NCBI RefSeq assembly: GCF_024519435.1
Contig: NZ_JALJRZ010000003.1
Span: 124,001-188,000 of the forward strand
Length of the DNA: 64,000 nucleotides
Reading direction: 5' to 3'
From: Terrabacter sp. Ter38
GTDB taxonomy: Bacteria; Actinomycetota; Actinomycetes; Actinomycetales; Dermatophilaceae
Below the pieces are notes generated by a model. It searched no databases. It worked only from the letters and a program-made list of their open reading frames with translations, and was not told the origin of the DNA. Positions within the stretch are counted from its first letter, which is position 1, and every line of letters begins with the position of its first letter. Shown here in pieces: positions 11,023-21,086 of this stretch. The position numbers and the translations under genes are program-made.

Positions 11023-11807
11023 CCTCCACCGCCGAAGCCGTCGGCTTCTGGGTGCTCGCCCCGATCGCGGTCCTCGCCGCCCTGGGGCTGCTCTTCGCCA
11101 GGAAGGCCGTGCACGCGGCGCTGGGCATGGCCCTCGTCATGTGCATCCTCGGCATCTTCTACATCATGCAGAAGGCCGACTTCCTGGGCATCGTGCAGAT
11201 CTTCGTCTACACCGGCGCGGTGATGATGCTCTTCCTCTTCGTCCTCATGCTCGTCGGCGTCGACTCGTCCGACTCGATCGTCGAGACGATCAAGGGCCAA
11301 CGCTGGGCCTCGCTGCTGCTCGTCATCGGCCTCGCCGGCATCCTCGTCTTCTCGCTGGGCAGCGTCGTCATGGACGAGCAGACCGTGCAGACCGGGATGG
11401 ACAAGCTCGTCTCGACCAACGCCGAGACCGGCAACGTGACCGGCCTCGCCGAGCTGATCTTCGGCCAGTACGTCTGGATCTTCGAGGTCACCTCGGCCCT
11501 GCTCATCACCGCCGCCCTCGGCGCCATGGTGCTCGCGCACCGCGAGCGCCTGACGCCGCGCATCACGCAGGCCGAGTGGGCCGCCAAGCGCGTCCGCGAC
11601 AACAAGAACGTCGCCGGCCTGCCCGTGCCGGGGGTGTACGCCCGCCACAACGCGGTCGACACCCCGGCGCTGCTGCCCGACGGCACGCCGAGCGACCTGT
11701 CCGTCTCGCGTGTCCTGGTGGCCCGTGACCAGGTCGCGACGACCGACGGCTTCAAGGACGTCGAGCGCCACATGGAGCGCGAGATCGAGGAAGGTCGGTC
11801 CAAGTGA
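11019..11807 (+). CDS. nuoJ: NADH-quinone oxidoreductase subunit J
   Basis: ND6-type membrane subunit of complex I. GTG at 11019 overlaps the nuoI stop and has GGAAGGAG at 11003-11010 upstream. The product has 262 residues. Five predicted spans occupy the first 170 residues, including the conserved [20 protein letters not shown] segment with the Gly that forms the pi-bulge in span 3. The last 90 residues are soluble and charged, longer than the minimal family length. It overlaps nuoK by GTGA. Confidence 0.97.
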   Translation: MTSTAEAVGFWVLAPIAVLAALGLLFARKAVHAALGMALVMCILGIFYIMQKADFLGIVQIFVYTGAVMMLFLFVLMLVGVDSSDSIVETIKGQRWASLLLVIGLAGILVFSLGSVVMDEQTVQTGMDKLVSTNAETGNVTGLAELIFGQYVWIFEVTSALLITAALGAMVLAHRERLTPRITQAEWAAKRVRDNKNVAGLPVPGVYARHNAVDTPALLPDGTPSDLSVSRVLVARDQVATTDGFKDVERHMEREIEEGRSK

Positions 11808-12103
11808 GCCCGATGCACTACGTCTACCTGTCGGTGCTGCTCTTCGCCATCGGCGCGGCCACCGTCCTGGTGCGACGCAACGCGATCATCGTCTTCATGG
11901 GCGTCGAGCTCATGCTCAACGCGACGAACCTCGCCCTCGTCACCTTCTCCCGGATGCACGGCGCCCTCGACGGGCAGGTCATGGCCCTGTTTGTCATGGT
12001 CGTCGCAGCCGCGGAGGTCGTCGTGGGACTCGCCATCATCATGGCGATCTTCCGCGCTCGCCGCTCGGCCTCGGTCGACGACGCCAACCTGCTGAAGCTG
12101 TAA
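11804..12103 (+). CDS. nuoK: NADH-quinone oxidoreductase subunit K
   Basis: ND4L-type membrane subunit with 99 residues and three spans. The two proton-path glutamates are visible in [16 protein letters not shown] and [20 protein letters not shown] at 11804 overlaps the nuoJ stop; an in-frame ATG three codons later (11813) is an alternative that changes the protein by three residues. The TAA stop is fused to the AAGGAG ribosome site of nuoL (12102-12107). Confidence 0.97.
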   Translation: MSPMHYVYLSVLLFAIGAATVLVRRNAIIVFMGVELMLNATNLALVTFSRMHGALDGQVMALFVMVVAAAEVVVGLAIIMAIFRARRSASVDDANLLKL

Positions 12104-12118
12104 GGAGCGCCGCCCAGA

Positions 12119-14104
12119 ATGGGAACTCTCGTCCAGACGCTCGCGAGCTCGTCGAGCACGCTGAGCACGTATGCCGCGGGCCTCGCCACGCACGAAGGTG
12201 AGGCGCACGCCGCCACCGGGGTGACGGCATACGCGTGGCTGCTCGTCGCGCTGCCGCTGCTCGGTGCCGCCGTGCTCCTCCTCGGCGGCCGCCGCACCGA
12301 CAGGTTCGGGCCGGTGCTCGCGACCGCCCTCTCCTGGGGTGCGTTCGTCGTCGGCGCGCTCGTCTTCCTCGCGATGCTCGGCCGTGGTGCCGAGGACCGC
12401 GCGGTCGGCATCGACCTCTTCGACTGGATCACCGCCGGCTCGTTCAAGGTGAGCGCGGGGCTGCTCGTCGATCAGCTGTCCATGGTCTTCGTCCTGCTCA
12501 TCACCTTCGTCGGCTCGCTCATCCACGTGTACTCGATCGGGTACATGGAGCACGACCCCGACAAGCGGCGCTTCTTCGCCTACCTCAACCTCTTCGTCGC
12601 GGCGATGCTGCTGCTCGTCCTCGCCAACTCCTACCTGCTGCTCTACGTCGGCTGGGAGGGCGTCGGCCTCGCGAGCTACCTGCTCATCGGCTTCTGGAAC
12701 TACAACCCGGCCTACGCGACTGCGGCCAACAAGGCGTTCGTCGCCAACCGCGTCGGTGACCTCGGCCTGTCCATCGCGATCATGGTGATGTTCTTCCACT
12801 TCGGCGCGGTCGACTTCGCGACGGTGCTCGGCGCGGCCGGCAGCAACGCGAACCAGGGCTTCATGACGGCGATCGGCCTGATGCTCCTGCTCGGTGCCTG
12901 CGGCAAGTCGGCGCAGTTCCCGCTCCAGAGCTGGCTCGGTGACGCCATGGCCGGCCCGACGCCGGTCTCGGCGCTCATCCACGCCGCGACGATGGTCACC
13001 GCCGGCGTCTACCTCGTCGTGCGCTCGGCGCCGATCTTCGAGGCGGCGCCCACGGCCCAGCTCGTCGTCGTCATCGTCGGCGCGATCACGCTGCTCTTCG
13101 GTGCGATCGTCGGTTGCGCCAAGGACGACATCAAGAAGGCCCTCGCGGCCTCGACGATGAGCCAGATCGGCTACATGATGCTCGCCGCCGGCCTCGGCCC
13201 GGTCGGCTACGCCTTCGCGATCTTCCACCTGCTCATGCACGGGTTCTTCAAGGCCGGGATGTTCCTCGGGGCCGGCTCCGTCATGCACGGCATGAACGAC
13301 CAGGTCGACATGCGCCGCTTCGGCGGCCTGTCCGGCGCCATGAAGCTCACGTGGGCGACCTTCGCCGTCGGCTGGCTCGCCATCCTCGGCGTGCCACCGT
13401 TCTCGGGCTTCTGGTCCAAGGACAAGATCATCGAGGCGGCCTTCATCGGCGAGGGCTGGCGCCCCTGGGTCTTCGGTCTGGCCGCCCTCATCGGTGCCGG
13501 CATCACGGCCTTCTACATGTCGCGCCTGTTCTTCATGACCTTCCACGGCAAGAAGCGCTGGACGGACGACGTGCACCCGCACGAGTCGGGCAAGCTCATG
13601 ACGATCCCGATGATCGTCCTCGCGGTGGGCTCGGCCTTCCTCGGTCTGATCCTCGGCCCGACGGGACTGTTCACCTCCTGGCTCGAGCCAGTCACCGGCG
13701 CCGAGCCCGAGGGTGCCCACCCCGTCATCCCGGTGCCGGTCCTCATGGCCCTGACGCTCGTCCTCGTCGCCGCAGGTGCGGCGTTGGCGTGGCTGCGCTA
13801 CTGGCGCGACGACGTGCCGGTCACGGCCCCGGCGGGCTCGCTGCTCACGCAGGCGGCGCGCAAGGACCTCTACCAGGACCAGGTCAACGAGGCCCTCCTC
13901 ATGCGACCCGGTATCCACCTCACGCGCTCGCTCGTCTTCGCCGACAGCAAGGGTGTGGACGGTGCGGCCGGTGGCCTCGCCGCCCTCGTCGGCGGGACGA
14001 GCTCCCGCCTGCGCAAGCTGCAGAACGGCTTCGCGCGCTCCTATGCCCTGACGATGCTCGCTGGTGTCGTCGCCATCCTCGGTGCTCTTTGGGTGATGTC
14101 CTGA
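12119..14104 (+). CDS. nuoL: NADH-quinone oxidoreductase subunit L
   Basis: ND5-type antiporter-like proton-pumping subunit with 661 residues and about 16 spans plus a lateral helix near the C-terminus. The essential glutamate lies in [18 protein letters not shown], and the core Lys/His region is [20 protein letters not shown]. The ribosome site AAGGAG at 12102-12107 is 11 nt upstream of the ATG. The N-terminus has a 35-residue Ser/Thr/Ala-rich stretch before the first span, longer than in E. coli, so the start could also be internal. The stop overlaps the nuoM ATG. Confidence 0.97.
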   Translation: MGTLVQTLASSSSTLSTYAAGLATHEGEAHAATGVTAYAWLLVALPLLGAAVLLLGGRRTDRFGPVLATALSWGAFVVGALVFLAMLGRGAEDRAVGIDLFDWITAGSFKVSAGLLVDQLSMVFVLLITFVGSLIHVYSIGYMEHDPDKRRFFAYLNLFVAAMLLLVLANSYLLLYVGWEGVGLASYLLIGFWNYNPAYATAANKAFVANRVGDLGLSIAIMVMFFHFGAVDFATVLGAAGSNANQGFMTAIGLMLLLGACGKSAQFPLQSWLGDAMAGPTPVSALIHAATMVTAGVYLVVRSAPIFEAAPTAQLVVVIVGAITLLFGAIVGCAKDDIKKALAASTMSQIGYMMLAAGLGPVGYAFAIFHLLMHGFFKAGMFLGAGSVMHGMNDQVDMRRFGGLSGAMKLTWATFAVGWLAILGVPPFSGFWSKDKIIEAAFIGEGWRPWVFGLAALIGAGITAFYMSRLFFMTFHGKKRWTDDVHPHESGKLMTIPMIVLAVGSAFLGLILGPTGLFTSWLEPVTGAEPEGAHPVIPVPVLMALTLVLVAAGAALAWLRYWRDDVPVTAPAGSLLTQAARKDLYQDQVNEALLMRPGIHLTRSLVFADSKGVDGAAGGLAALVGGTSSRLRKLQNGFARSYALTMLAGVVAILGALWVMS

Positions 14105-15714
14105 TGACCGCAATGTCCACCGTCCCCTGGCTGACGATCCTCGGCCTCATCCCCCTCGTGGGCGCGCTCGTCGTCGCCTTCGTGCCGGGGAGCGCCGAGA
14201 ACGCCAAGCGGATGGCGATCGGGTTCTCCCTGGTCACGCTCGTCGTCGGCGTCATCGCCGCGACGCAGTTCGACCGTGCCTCGAGCAGCCAGTTCCAGCT
14301 CGGTGAGCAGCACTCGTGGATCCCGCAGTTCGGCGTCAGCTACTCGCTCGGCGTCGACGGCATCGCGCTCGTGCTCATCCTCATGGCGCTCGTGCTGACC
14401 CCGATCTGCCTGCTCGCCGCCTGGCACGACGTGCCCGAGGAGGCCGGCCCCCGCGGCGGCCAGCGCGTCAAGACGTACTTCGCCCTCATCCTCGTGCTCG
14501 AGACGTTCATGGTCGGGGTGTTCGCCGCCACCGACGTGTTCCTCTTCTACGTCTTCTTCGAGGCCATGCTCATCCCGGTCTACTTCCTCATCGGCCGCTT
14601 CGGCGGGCCGCGCCGGCAGTACGCCGCGATGAAGTTCCTCCTCTTCTCGCTCGCCGGCGGGCTCATCATGCTCGTCGCCGTCATCGCCCTCTACCTGCAG
14701 GGCCCCGGCGGCACCGACGGCTTCCTCATCGAGCGCCTCACCGGTCTCTCGCTCGACCCGACCACCGAGCGGCTGCTGTTCGTCGGCTTCTTCTTCGCCT
14801 TCGCGGTGAAGGCGCCGATGGTGCCGTTCCACACGTGGCTGCCCGACGCCGCCACCGAGTCCTCGCCGGCGACGGCGACGCTGCTCGTCGGCGTGCTCGA
14901 CAAGGTCGGCACGTTCGGGATGATCCGCTTCTGCCTCCAGCTCTTCCCGGAGGCGAGCACGTGGGCGACGCCCGTCGTCGTGGCCCTCGCGGTGCTCTCC
15001 GTCATCTACGGAGCGCTCCTCGCGATCGGCCAGACCGACATGATGCGCCTCGTGTCCTACACGTCGGTGAGCCACTTCGGCTTCATCGTGCTGGGCATCT
15101 TCGCCTTCACCAACGTCGGCCACGCGGGCTCCACGCTCTACATGGTCAACCACGGGTTCTCGACGGCCGCGCTCTTCCTCTTCGCGGCCATGCTCGTGCG
15201 CCGTCGGGGGAGCAAGCGCATCCCCGACTTCGGTGGCTGGCAGCGCATCACGCCGGCCCTCGCGGGCATCTTCCTCGTCGCGGGCCTCTCGGGCCTGGCC
15301 CTGCCGGGTCTGTCGAGCTTCGTCTCGGAGTTCCTCGTGCTCGTGGGCAGCTTCCCGACGCAGCCGGTGGCCGCCGTCATCGCGACGACCGGGATCATCC
15401 TCGCCGCGCTCTACATCCTGCTCATGTACAAGAAGGTCATGACCGGCCCGAAGCCCGAGGGCCTCGTGGGCGAGCGCGAGCACGACCGGCTCGACGAGTC
15501 CGGCCGTCGCGGCCTCACCGCCGTGCGTGACCTGACGACGCGCGAGAAGCTCGTCGCCGCGCCGCTGATCGCCGCGTTCGTCGTCCTCGGCTTCCTGCCG
15601 AACCTCGCGCTCAACGTGATCAACCCGGCCGTCGACAAGACCCTGTCGCACGTCCAGCAAGCCATTCCGAACCTCAACCCGGCCGGCACCGTGGCCGAAG
15701 GGAGCTCGAAGTGA
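14104..15714 (+). CDS. nuoM: NADH-quinone oxidoreductase subunit M
   Basis: ND4-type proton-pumping subunit. ATG at 14104 overlaps the nuoL stop (TGATG), giving 536 residues; a second ATG three codons on (14113) is possible. About 14 spans are seen. The conserved glutamate is in FYVFFEAMLIPVYFLIGRFG and the family motif around KAPMVPFHTWLPDAATESS follows. It overlaps nuoN by GTGA. No unusual residues were seen. Confidence 0.97.
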   Translation: MTAMSTVPWLTILGLIPLVGALVVAFVPGSAENAKRMAIGFSLVTLVVGVIAATQFDRASSSQFQLGEQHSWIPQFGVSYSLGVDGIALVLILMALVLTPICLLAAWHDVPEEAGPRGGQRVKTYFALILVLETFMVGVFAATDVFLFYVFFEAMLIPVYFLIGRFGGPRRQYAAMKFLLFSLAGGLIMLVAVIALYLQGPGGTDGFLIERLTGLSLDPTTERLLFVGFFFAFAVKAPMVPFHTWLPDAATESSPATATLLVGVLDKVGTFGMIRFCLQLFPEASTWATPVVVALAVLSVIYGALLAIGQTDMMRLVSYTSVSHFGFIVLGIFAFTNVGHAGSTLYMVNHGFSTAALFLFAAMLVRRRGSKRIPDFGGWQRITPALAGIFLVAGLSGLALPGLSSFVSEFLVLVGSFPTQPVAAVIATTGIILAALYILLMYKKVMTGPKPEGLVGEREHDRLDESGRRGLTAVRDLTTREKLVAAPLIAAFVVLGFLPNLALNVINPAVDKTLSHVQQAIPNLNPAGTVAEGSSK

Positions 15715-17324
15715 CCGCCGTCGCTCCGCTGGCGCTGCCCACGCTTCCCGCAGCGTTCCAGCAGTCGAACGTCGACTACCTCGCGATCCTGCCGTTGCTC
15801 ATCGTCTTCGGCACGGCGCTCATCGGCGTCCTCGTCGAGGCGTTCGCCTCACGGGAGCGTCGCCACGCCATCCAGGTGACGCTCGCCGTCGCCGGCCTGC
15901 TCGCGGCCGCCGCGGCGATCATCCTCGCGGCCAAGCACCAGGGCCTGACGATGGGCCTGACGGACGGCTCGACCAACCGCCAGCTCTTCGCCCTGGCCAT
16001 CGACGGACCCGCCCTGTTCATGCAAGCCACGATCCTGCTCCTGGGTGTCCTCGGGGTCCTGACGATGGCCGAACGCTTCGGGGGCGTCGGTCCCGACGCC
16101 TTCACCCCGAGCGGTGCCTCGACACCGGGCTCTGCCACCGAGACGGCAGCCGCCCGCGCCGGCGCGCTGACGTCGGAGGTCTTCCCGCTGACGATGTTCG
16201 CGATCTTCGGCATGATGCTCTTCCCGACGACGAACGACCTCATCGGCATGTTCGTCGCCCTCGAGGTGCTCTCGCTGCCGCTCTACATCCTCTCGGGCCT
16301 GGCCCGTCGTCGCCGCCTGCTCTCGCAGGAGGCGTCCCTGAAGTACTTCCTGCTCGGTGCCTTCAGCTCGGCCTTCTTCCTCTTCGGCACGGCCCTGCTC
16401 TACGGCTACGCCGGCTCGGTCTACTTCGGTGACCTGTCCAAGGCGATCGCGGCCGGACCGCTCGCGATGAACGGCCTGCTGGTGCCCGGTGCGTTCCTCG
16501 TCTTCGTCGGTCTCCTCTTCAAGGTCGGCGCGGTGCCGTTCCACGCGTGGACGCCCGACGTCTACCAGGGCGCTCCGACGCCGGTCACCGGCTTCATGGC
16601 CGCGTGCACCAAGGCCGCCGCGTTCGGCGCGATCCTGCGCCTCGGCTACGTCGGCCTCGACACCGGCCGCTGGGAGTGGACCAACGCGCTCGTCCTCGTC
16701 GCCCTGCTCACCATGGTCGTCGGCTCGGTGCTGTCGGTGACGCAGACCGACATGAAGCGCCTGCTCGCCTACTCCTCGATCGCGCACGCGGGCTTCATCC
16801 TCGTCGGTGTCCTCGCCTTCGACCGCAAGGGCGTCGGCGCGGTGCTCTTCTACATCGTCGCCTACGGCTTCTCGACGATCGCGGCCTTCGCCATCGTCTC
16901 GCTCGTGCGCCAGAACGGCGCCGAGGCCACGCACCTGTCGCAGTGGGCCGGGCTCGGCAAGCGCTTCCCGGTCGTGGCCGGAGCGTTCGCCTTCCTCATG
17001 CTCGCCTTCGCCGGCATCCCGCTGACCTCGGGCTTCGTCTCGAAGTTCGGCGTCTTCTCGGCGGCGATCGGCACCGGTGGAGCGACCGGCACGGTCCTGG
17101 CCGTCGTCGGTGTCCTGTGCAGCGCGATCACGGTCTTCGTCTACGCCCGGGTCATCGTCCTGATGTTCTTCAGCGACGCTCCCGACGACGCGGTCGAGGT
17201 CGCCATCCCGTCGGTGTCGACGACGTTCTCGATCGCCATCGGCACCCTGGCCACGCTCGCCCTCGGCGTCCTGCCGTCGGCGCTGCTCGACCTGGCCGAC
17301 CGTGCCTCGCAGTTCGTCCGATGA
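15711..17324 (+). CDS. nuoN: NADH-quinone oxidoreductase subunit N
   Basis: ND2-type proton-pumping subunit, last gene of the first nuo operon, 537 residues. GTG at 15711 overlaps nuoM. The glutamate region FVALEVLSLPLYILSG and the [20 protein letters not shown] loop are diagnostic. A hydrophilic Ala/Ser/Thr insert (about residues 125-150, SGASTPGSATETAAARAG) separates two N-terminal spans. The stop overlaps the ATG of a 17-codon open frame that in turn overlaps the next gene's start (see 17321-17374). Confidence 0.97.
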   Translation: MTAVAPLALPTLPAAFQQSNVDYLAILPLLIVFGTALIGVLVEAFASRERRHAIQVTLAVAGLLAAAAAIILAAKHQGLTMGLTDGSTNRQLFALAIDGPALFMQATILLLGVLGVLTMAERFGGVGPDAFTPSGASTPGSATETAAARAGALTSEVFPLTMFAIFGMMLFPTTNDLIGMFVALEVLSLPLYILSGLARRRRLLSQEASLKYFLLGAFSSAFFLFGTALLYGYAGSVYFGDLSKAIAAGPLAMNGLLVPGAFLVFVGLLFKVGAVPFHAWTPDVYQGAPTPVTGFMAACTKAAAFGAILRLGYVGLDTGRWEWTNALVLVALLTMVVGSVLSVTQTDMKRLLAYSSIAHAGFILVGVLAFDRKGVGAVLFYIVAYGFSTIAAFAIVSLVRQNGAEATHLSQWAGLGKRFPVVAGAFAFLMLAFAGIPLTSGFVSKFGVFSAAIGTGGATGTVLAVVGVLCSAITVFVYARVIVLMFFSDAPDDAVEVAIPSVSTTFSIAIGTLATLALGVLPSALLDLADRASQFVR

Positions 17325-17374
17325 CGGCTCAGCCACGGCTGCAGGGTCGTCCGTCCGGTGACGGGGCTCGATGA
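17321..17374 (+). other. 17-codon relay ORF coupling nuoN to the prenyl synthase
   Basis: ATG at 17321 overlaps the nuoN stop as ATGA. The frame MTAQPRLQGRPSGDGAR then ends at 17374 in another ATGA, whose ATG is the start of the polyprenyl synthase. Ribosomes could therefore cross the 46-nt gap by two termination-reinitiation steps. The peptide resembles no family and its sequence probably does not matter. Whether it is translated is inference. Confidence 0.35.
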
Positions 17375-18387
17375 CGACGCACGCCACCCCGCCGGTCCTC
17401 GGGATCCCCGGGGCCACCGCGGACCTGTCGGCACGCCTGAGTGACGGACTGGCCCGGGTCGACGCCCTGCTCACGCAGGTCGTCGACCACGACGACCCGT
17501 TCATCGCCGCCGCGTCGGGACACCTCGTGGCAGCGGGCGGCAAGCGGTTCCGGCCGCTGCTGACGCTCCTCGCGGCCGAGCTCGGCCAGGGCATCAACGA
17601 CGACGTCGTCGCGGCTGCGGCAGGTGTCGAGCTGACCCACCTCGCCTCGCTCTACCACGACGACGTCATGGACGAGGCGAGCGTGCGACGCGGTGTCGCG
17701 TCGGTCAACGCGGCCTACGACAACTCGACGGCGATCCTCGTGGGCGACCTGCTCTTCGGCAAGGCGTCCGAGCTCGTCGCGGGCCTCGGCGCCGAGGCCG
17801 TCCTCATCCAGGCCCAGACGTTCGTGCGCCTCTGCAACGGGCAGATCCGCGACGACCGTCCCTGCCCGGACGGCGTGGACCCGGTCGACTACTACCTCGG
17901 CGTCCTCGCCGACAAGACCGGCGTGCTCATCGCGACGGCCGGACGCTACGGCGTCATGTTCAGCGGCGGCTCACCCGAGTCGGTCGAGATCATGCGGTCC
18001 TACGGCGAGAAGCTCGGCATCGCCTTCCAGCTCGCCGACGACCTCATCGACATCGCGTCCGACGCCGACGACAGCGGCAAGATCCCCGGCACCGACCTGC
18101 GTGAGGGGGTCGACACCCTGGCCGTGCTGCGTCTGCGGGCCATGGCCGATCCTGCCGACGCGTCGGACGCGCGTCTGCTCGAGCTCCTCGACGGTGACCT
18201 CACCGACGACGCGGCCCTGGCCGAGGCCCTCCGGCTCCTCCGGGCCCACCCGGCCCTCGCGGTGGCGCGAGACGAGACGTATGCCGTCGCCCGCGAGGCG
18301 CAGGCGCTGCTCGACCCGCTGCCCGACAGCGACGCGAAGGCAGCCCTGCAGGCCCTTGCCCTGAGCGTCGTCGACCGCGTCGGCTGA
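17371..18387 (+). CDS. Polyprenyl diphosphate synthase
   Basis: Class I trans-isoprenyl diphosphate synthase with 338 residues. It condenses isopentenyl diphosphate with allylic diphosphates, most likely making the menaquinone side chain (heptaprenyl/octaprenyl class). The first aspartate-rich motif is in LYHDDVMDEASVRRG, preceded by the basic GGKRFRPLL substrate site. The second is in QLADDLIDIASD, followed by GKIPGTDLREG. Chain length cannot be read reliably from sequence. The gene follows nuoN with a possible coupling ORF between them, which together with the upstream geranylgeranyl reductase suggests a menaquinone block. The ribosome site is weak (ACGGGG), consistent with coupling. Confidence 0.93.
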   Translation: MTTHATPPVLGIPGATADLSARLSDGLARVDALLTQVVDHDDPFIAAASGHLVAAGGKRFRPLLTLLAAELGQGINDDVVAAAAGVELTHLASLYHDDVMDEASVRRGVASVNAAYDNSTAILVGDLLFGKASELVAGLGAEAVLIQAQTFVRLCNGQIRDDRPCPDGVDPVDYYLGVLADKTGVLIATAGRYGVMFSGGSPESVEIMRSYGEKLGIAFQLADDLIDIASDADDSGKIPGTDLREGVDTLAVLRLRAMADPADASDARLLELLDGDLTDDAALAEALRLLRAHPALAVARDETYAVAREAQALLDPLPDSDAKAALQALALSVVDRVG

Positions 18388-18514
18388 CCCGCGCCTCACC
18401 GGCACGTCCCGGTCGAGCGGCCGCCGGGTCACACGAGGCGCCGTGACGGACAGGGCCGTCGACTGCAGTGCCCTCGAGTGAGCTCGGGGGGTCACGAGGT
18501 GGGGTGACGCTCGG

Positions 18515-18520
18515 TAGGGT
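18515..18520 (+). promoter_or_regulatory. -10 box for a leaderless transcript (TAGGGT)
   Basis: TAGGGT ends 7 nt before the ATG at 18528, which places the transcription start at the start codon. No ribosome site is present in between. Confidence 0.5.
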
Positions 18521-18527
18521 GCAGACC

Positions 18528-19709
18528 ATGCATCGCCGCCTCTCGCCGCCCGTCGCGGCGCGCCTCTCGGCGGCGACCGCCGACCTGCCCGGCCCGCTCG
18601 CCGTCGTCGACCTCGACGCCTTCGACGCCAACGCCGCCACCCTCGTCGAGCTCGCCGCGGGCGTGCCGATCCGCATCGCGACGAAGTCGCTGCGCAGCCG
18701 ACCCCTCATCGAGCGGGCCCTCGGGCGCGGCGGCTTCGAGGGGCTCATGTGCTACGCCGTGCGCGAGGCGCTCTGGTGGGCCCGCGACGGTCACGACAAC
18801 CTCCTCGTCGCCTACCCGAGCGTCGACGTCCCGGCACTCGCCGAGCTCGCTGACGACCCGGCCCTGACCCGGGCCGTCGTCGTCATGGTCGACAGCGTCG
18901 AGCACGTCGACTTCATCGCCCGCGAGGTGCCCGGCCACGAGGGCTTGCGCGTCGCGATCGACGTCGACGCGTCGCTCCGGGTCGGCCCCGCGCACATGGG
19001 TGTCCGCCGGTCACCCACCCGCACGCCCGGCGACGTCGAGTCGGTCATCCGCCGGGCCCAGGAGCGGGGTCTCGTCGTCGCGGGCCTCATGTTCTACGAC
19101 GCCCAGATCGCCGGTCTGCCCGACTCCTCGCCCGTCGTTCGCCGGATGAAGAAGGTGTCCGACTCCGAGCTGCGCACCCGCCGGGCCGCGGTGGTCGCGG
19201 CCGCGCGCGCCCTGGCCGACCTCGAGATCGTCAACGGCGGTGGGACCGGCAGCCTGCACGTCACGCACCACGACTCCTCGCTCACCGAGCTCGCTGCGGG
19301 GTCGGGCCTCTTCGCGCCGACCCTCTTCGACGGCTACGACGCGCTGTCGCTGCGTCCGGCCGCCTACTTCGCCGCCCCGGTGGTGCGCCGGCCCGGCGCA
19401 GGGATGGTGACGGCATACGGCGGCGGCTACGTCGCGTCGGGGCCGCCCGGGTGGTCCCGGGTGCCGAGCCCGCTGCCGGAGCACGATGTCGCCCTGCTCC
19501 GGCGGGAGGGGGCCGGTGAGGTCCAGACGCCCCTCGAGGGCCCGGGCGCCGACCGGCTCTCACTGGGTGATCGGATATGGTTCCGGCACGCCAAGGCAGG
19601 GGAGCTGGCCGAGCGCTTCACGGAGTTCGCGCTCGTCAGCAGCGACGGAGGCGACCGGGTCGTCGGACGGGCCGCGACCTATCGTGGGGAAGGGCAGTGT
19701 TTTGGCTGA
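18528..19709 (+). CDS. Alanine racemase-fold amino acid deaminase/aldolase
   Basis: PLP-dependent enzyme of fold type III (alanine racemase N-terminal domain/D-threonine aldolase-like), 393 residues. The PLP-lysine segment is near the N-terminus in VPIRIATKSLRSR. A TIM barrel follows, with GLMFYDAQIAG and the phosphate-binding VNGGGTGSLH. A C-terminal beta domain ends near IWFRHAKAGE, as in D-serine dehydratase/D-threonine aldolase. The exact substrate is unknown. I chose ATG at 18528 because it is 7 nt after a -10 box; an upstream GTG at 18468 is less convincing. It overlaps the next gene, a sugar-lactone oxidase; this pairing is common in actinobacteria. Confidence 0.8.
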   Translation: MHRRLSPPVAARLSAATADLPGPLAVVDLDAFDANAATLVELAAGVPIRIATKSLRSRPLIERALGRGGFEGLMCYAVREALWWARDGHDNLLVAYPSVDVPALAELADDPALTRAVVVMVDSVEHVDFIAREVPGHEGLRVAIDVDASLRVGPAHMGVRRSPTRTPGDVESVIRRAQERGLVVAGLMFYDAQIAGLPDSSPVVRRMKKVSDSELRTRRAAVVAAARALADLEIVNGGGTGSLHVTHHDSSLTELAAGSGLFAPTLFDGYDALSLRPAAYFAAPVVRRPGAGMVTAYGGGYVASGPPGWSRVPSPLPEHDVALLRREGAGEVQTPLEGPGADRLSLGDRIWFRHAKAGELAERFTEFALVSSDGGDRVVGRAATYRGEGQCFG

Positions 19710-21045
19710 CAGCGTGGGTGGCGTGAAGCGCCGCGTCGTACGCAGCATCGACTGGTCCAACTGGGCCGGCACCGAGTCCTCGAAGCTCGCCCGCGTGGCG
19801 ACGCCGCGCAGCGAGGCGGAGGTCGTCGAGGAGGTCGTGCGAGCCGCCGACCGGGGACTGCGGGTCAAGGCGATCGGCGCCGGCCACTCGTTCACCGGCG
19901 TCGCCGTGACCGACGGGGTGCAGCTGCGCCTCGGTGCCCTGAGCGGGGTCACCTCGATCGACTCGACGCGCGGCGAGGCAACCGTGCGCGCCGGCACCCC
20001 GCTGCACGTCCTCAACGAGGAGCTCGAGGCGTTCGGCTACGCGCTGCCCAACCTCGGCGACATCGATCGGCAGAGCCTCGCCGGCGCCACCGGCACGGGG
20101 ACGCACGGCACGGGCCTGCGCCTGACGGGGCTCTCTGCCGGCATCCGGGCGCTGCGCATCGTCCTCGCCGACGGGTCGCTCGTCGAGTGCTCACCGACGC
20201 GCGAGCCCGAGCTCTTCCAGGCCGCCCGGCTCGGGCTCGGCGCGCTCGGCATCGTCACCGAGATCACCGTCGCCGTCGTGCCCGCCTTCCTGCTCCATGC
20301 AGTCGAGCGGCCCGAGTCCCTGACGGACGTGCTGGCCCACGCCGAGGTGTCGGCCGAGGCCAACGACCACTTCGAGTTCTACTGGTTCCCGCACACCGAC
20401 CGGGCCCTGACCAAGCGCAACAACCGCGTGCCCGAGGGCACGGCGAGGCGCCCGCTGCCGGCCTGGCGCGAGAAGCTCGACGACGACCTCCTGAGCAACC
20501 GCTTCTTCGAGCTGACCAACCGGCTGGCCACTCGGATGCCACGCTCGACGAGGAGCATCAACGCCATCGCGTCCCGCGCGCTGAGCGAGCGCCAGTTCAC
20601 CGAGCGCTCGCACCAGGTCTTCGTCACGGCGCGCGAGGTGCGCTTCATGGAGTCGGAGTGGGCCTTCCCGCGGGCGAGCCTCTCCGAGGTGCTGCTCGAG
20701 CTGCGCGAGTGGGTCGACACCCACGACGAGCGGATCTCCTTCCCCGTCGAGTGCCGGGTGGCCGCCGCCGACGACGTCTGGCTCTCGACGGCCTACGAGC
20801 GCCAGAGCTGCTACGTCGCGATCCACAAGTACCACCGGCAGGGGCGGGGTGGCTACTTCGACGCGTTCGAGGCGATCGCCGTCAACCACGGCGGTCGCCC
20901 GCACTGGGGCAAGCTCCACACGCGCGACGCCGACTACCTTCGCAGCGTCTACCCGCGCTTCGACGACTTCCTCGCGGTGCGCGACCGCGTCGACCCGGAA
21001 CGCCGCTTCGGCAACCCCTACCTCGAGCGGGTCCTCGGCGCCTGA
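19702..21045 (+). CDS. D-arabinono-1,4-lactone oxidase family FAD enzyme
   Basis: FAD-linked aldonolactone oxidoreductase of the VAO/PCMH family, 447 residues. It would oxidise aldonolactones (arabinono-, gulono- or related). The N-terminal FAD domain begins SNWAGTESSKLARVATPRS, and RVKAIGAGHSFTGVAVTDG contains the conserved GHSF. The cap/C-terminal domain holds FEFYWFPHTDRA and ends with HWGKLHTRDADYLRSVYPRF followed by RFGNPYLERVLG, typical of the family. TTG at 19702, preceded by GGGGAAGGG (19686-19694), is the best-supported start and overlaps the previous gene by 8 nt; GTG at 19714 or 19723 remains possible. The natural substrate is unknown. Confidence 0.85.
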   Translation: MADSVGGVKRRVVRSIDWSNWAGTESSKLARVATPRSEAEVVEEVVRAADRGLRVKAIGAGHSFTGVAVTDGVQLRLGALSGVTSIDSTRGEATVRAGTPLHVLNEELEAFGYALPNLGDIDRQSLAGATGTGTHGTGLRLTGLSAGIRALRIVLADGSLVECSPTREPELFQAARLGLGALGIVTEITVAVVPAFLLHAVERPESLTDVLAHAEVSAEANDHFEFYWFPHTDRALTKRNNRVPEGTARRPLPAWREKLDDDLLSNRFFELTNRLATRMPRSTRSINAIASRALSERQFTERSHQVFVTAREVRFMESEWAFPRASLSEVLLELREWVDTHDERISFPVECRVAAADDVWLSTAYERQSCYVAIHKYHRQGRGGYFDAFEAIAVNHGGRPHWGKLHTRDADYLRSVYPRFDDFLAVRDRVDPERRFGNPYLERVLGA

Positions 21046-21086
21046 GCGCCGTGGCGCCCGCGCAGTGGCGTATGCCGTGTGCCTGC

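Noticed and set aside
11207..14113. Very long minus-strand open frame (968 codons) opposite nuoJ-nuoL
   Set aside because: It is the antisense shadow of GC-rich coding DNA; composition is Arg/Glu/His/Asp-heavy without domains, and the plus strand carries unmistakable nuo genes.
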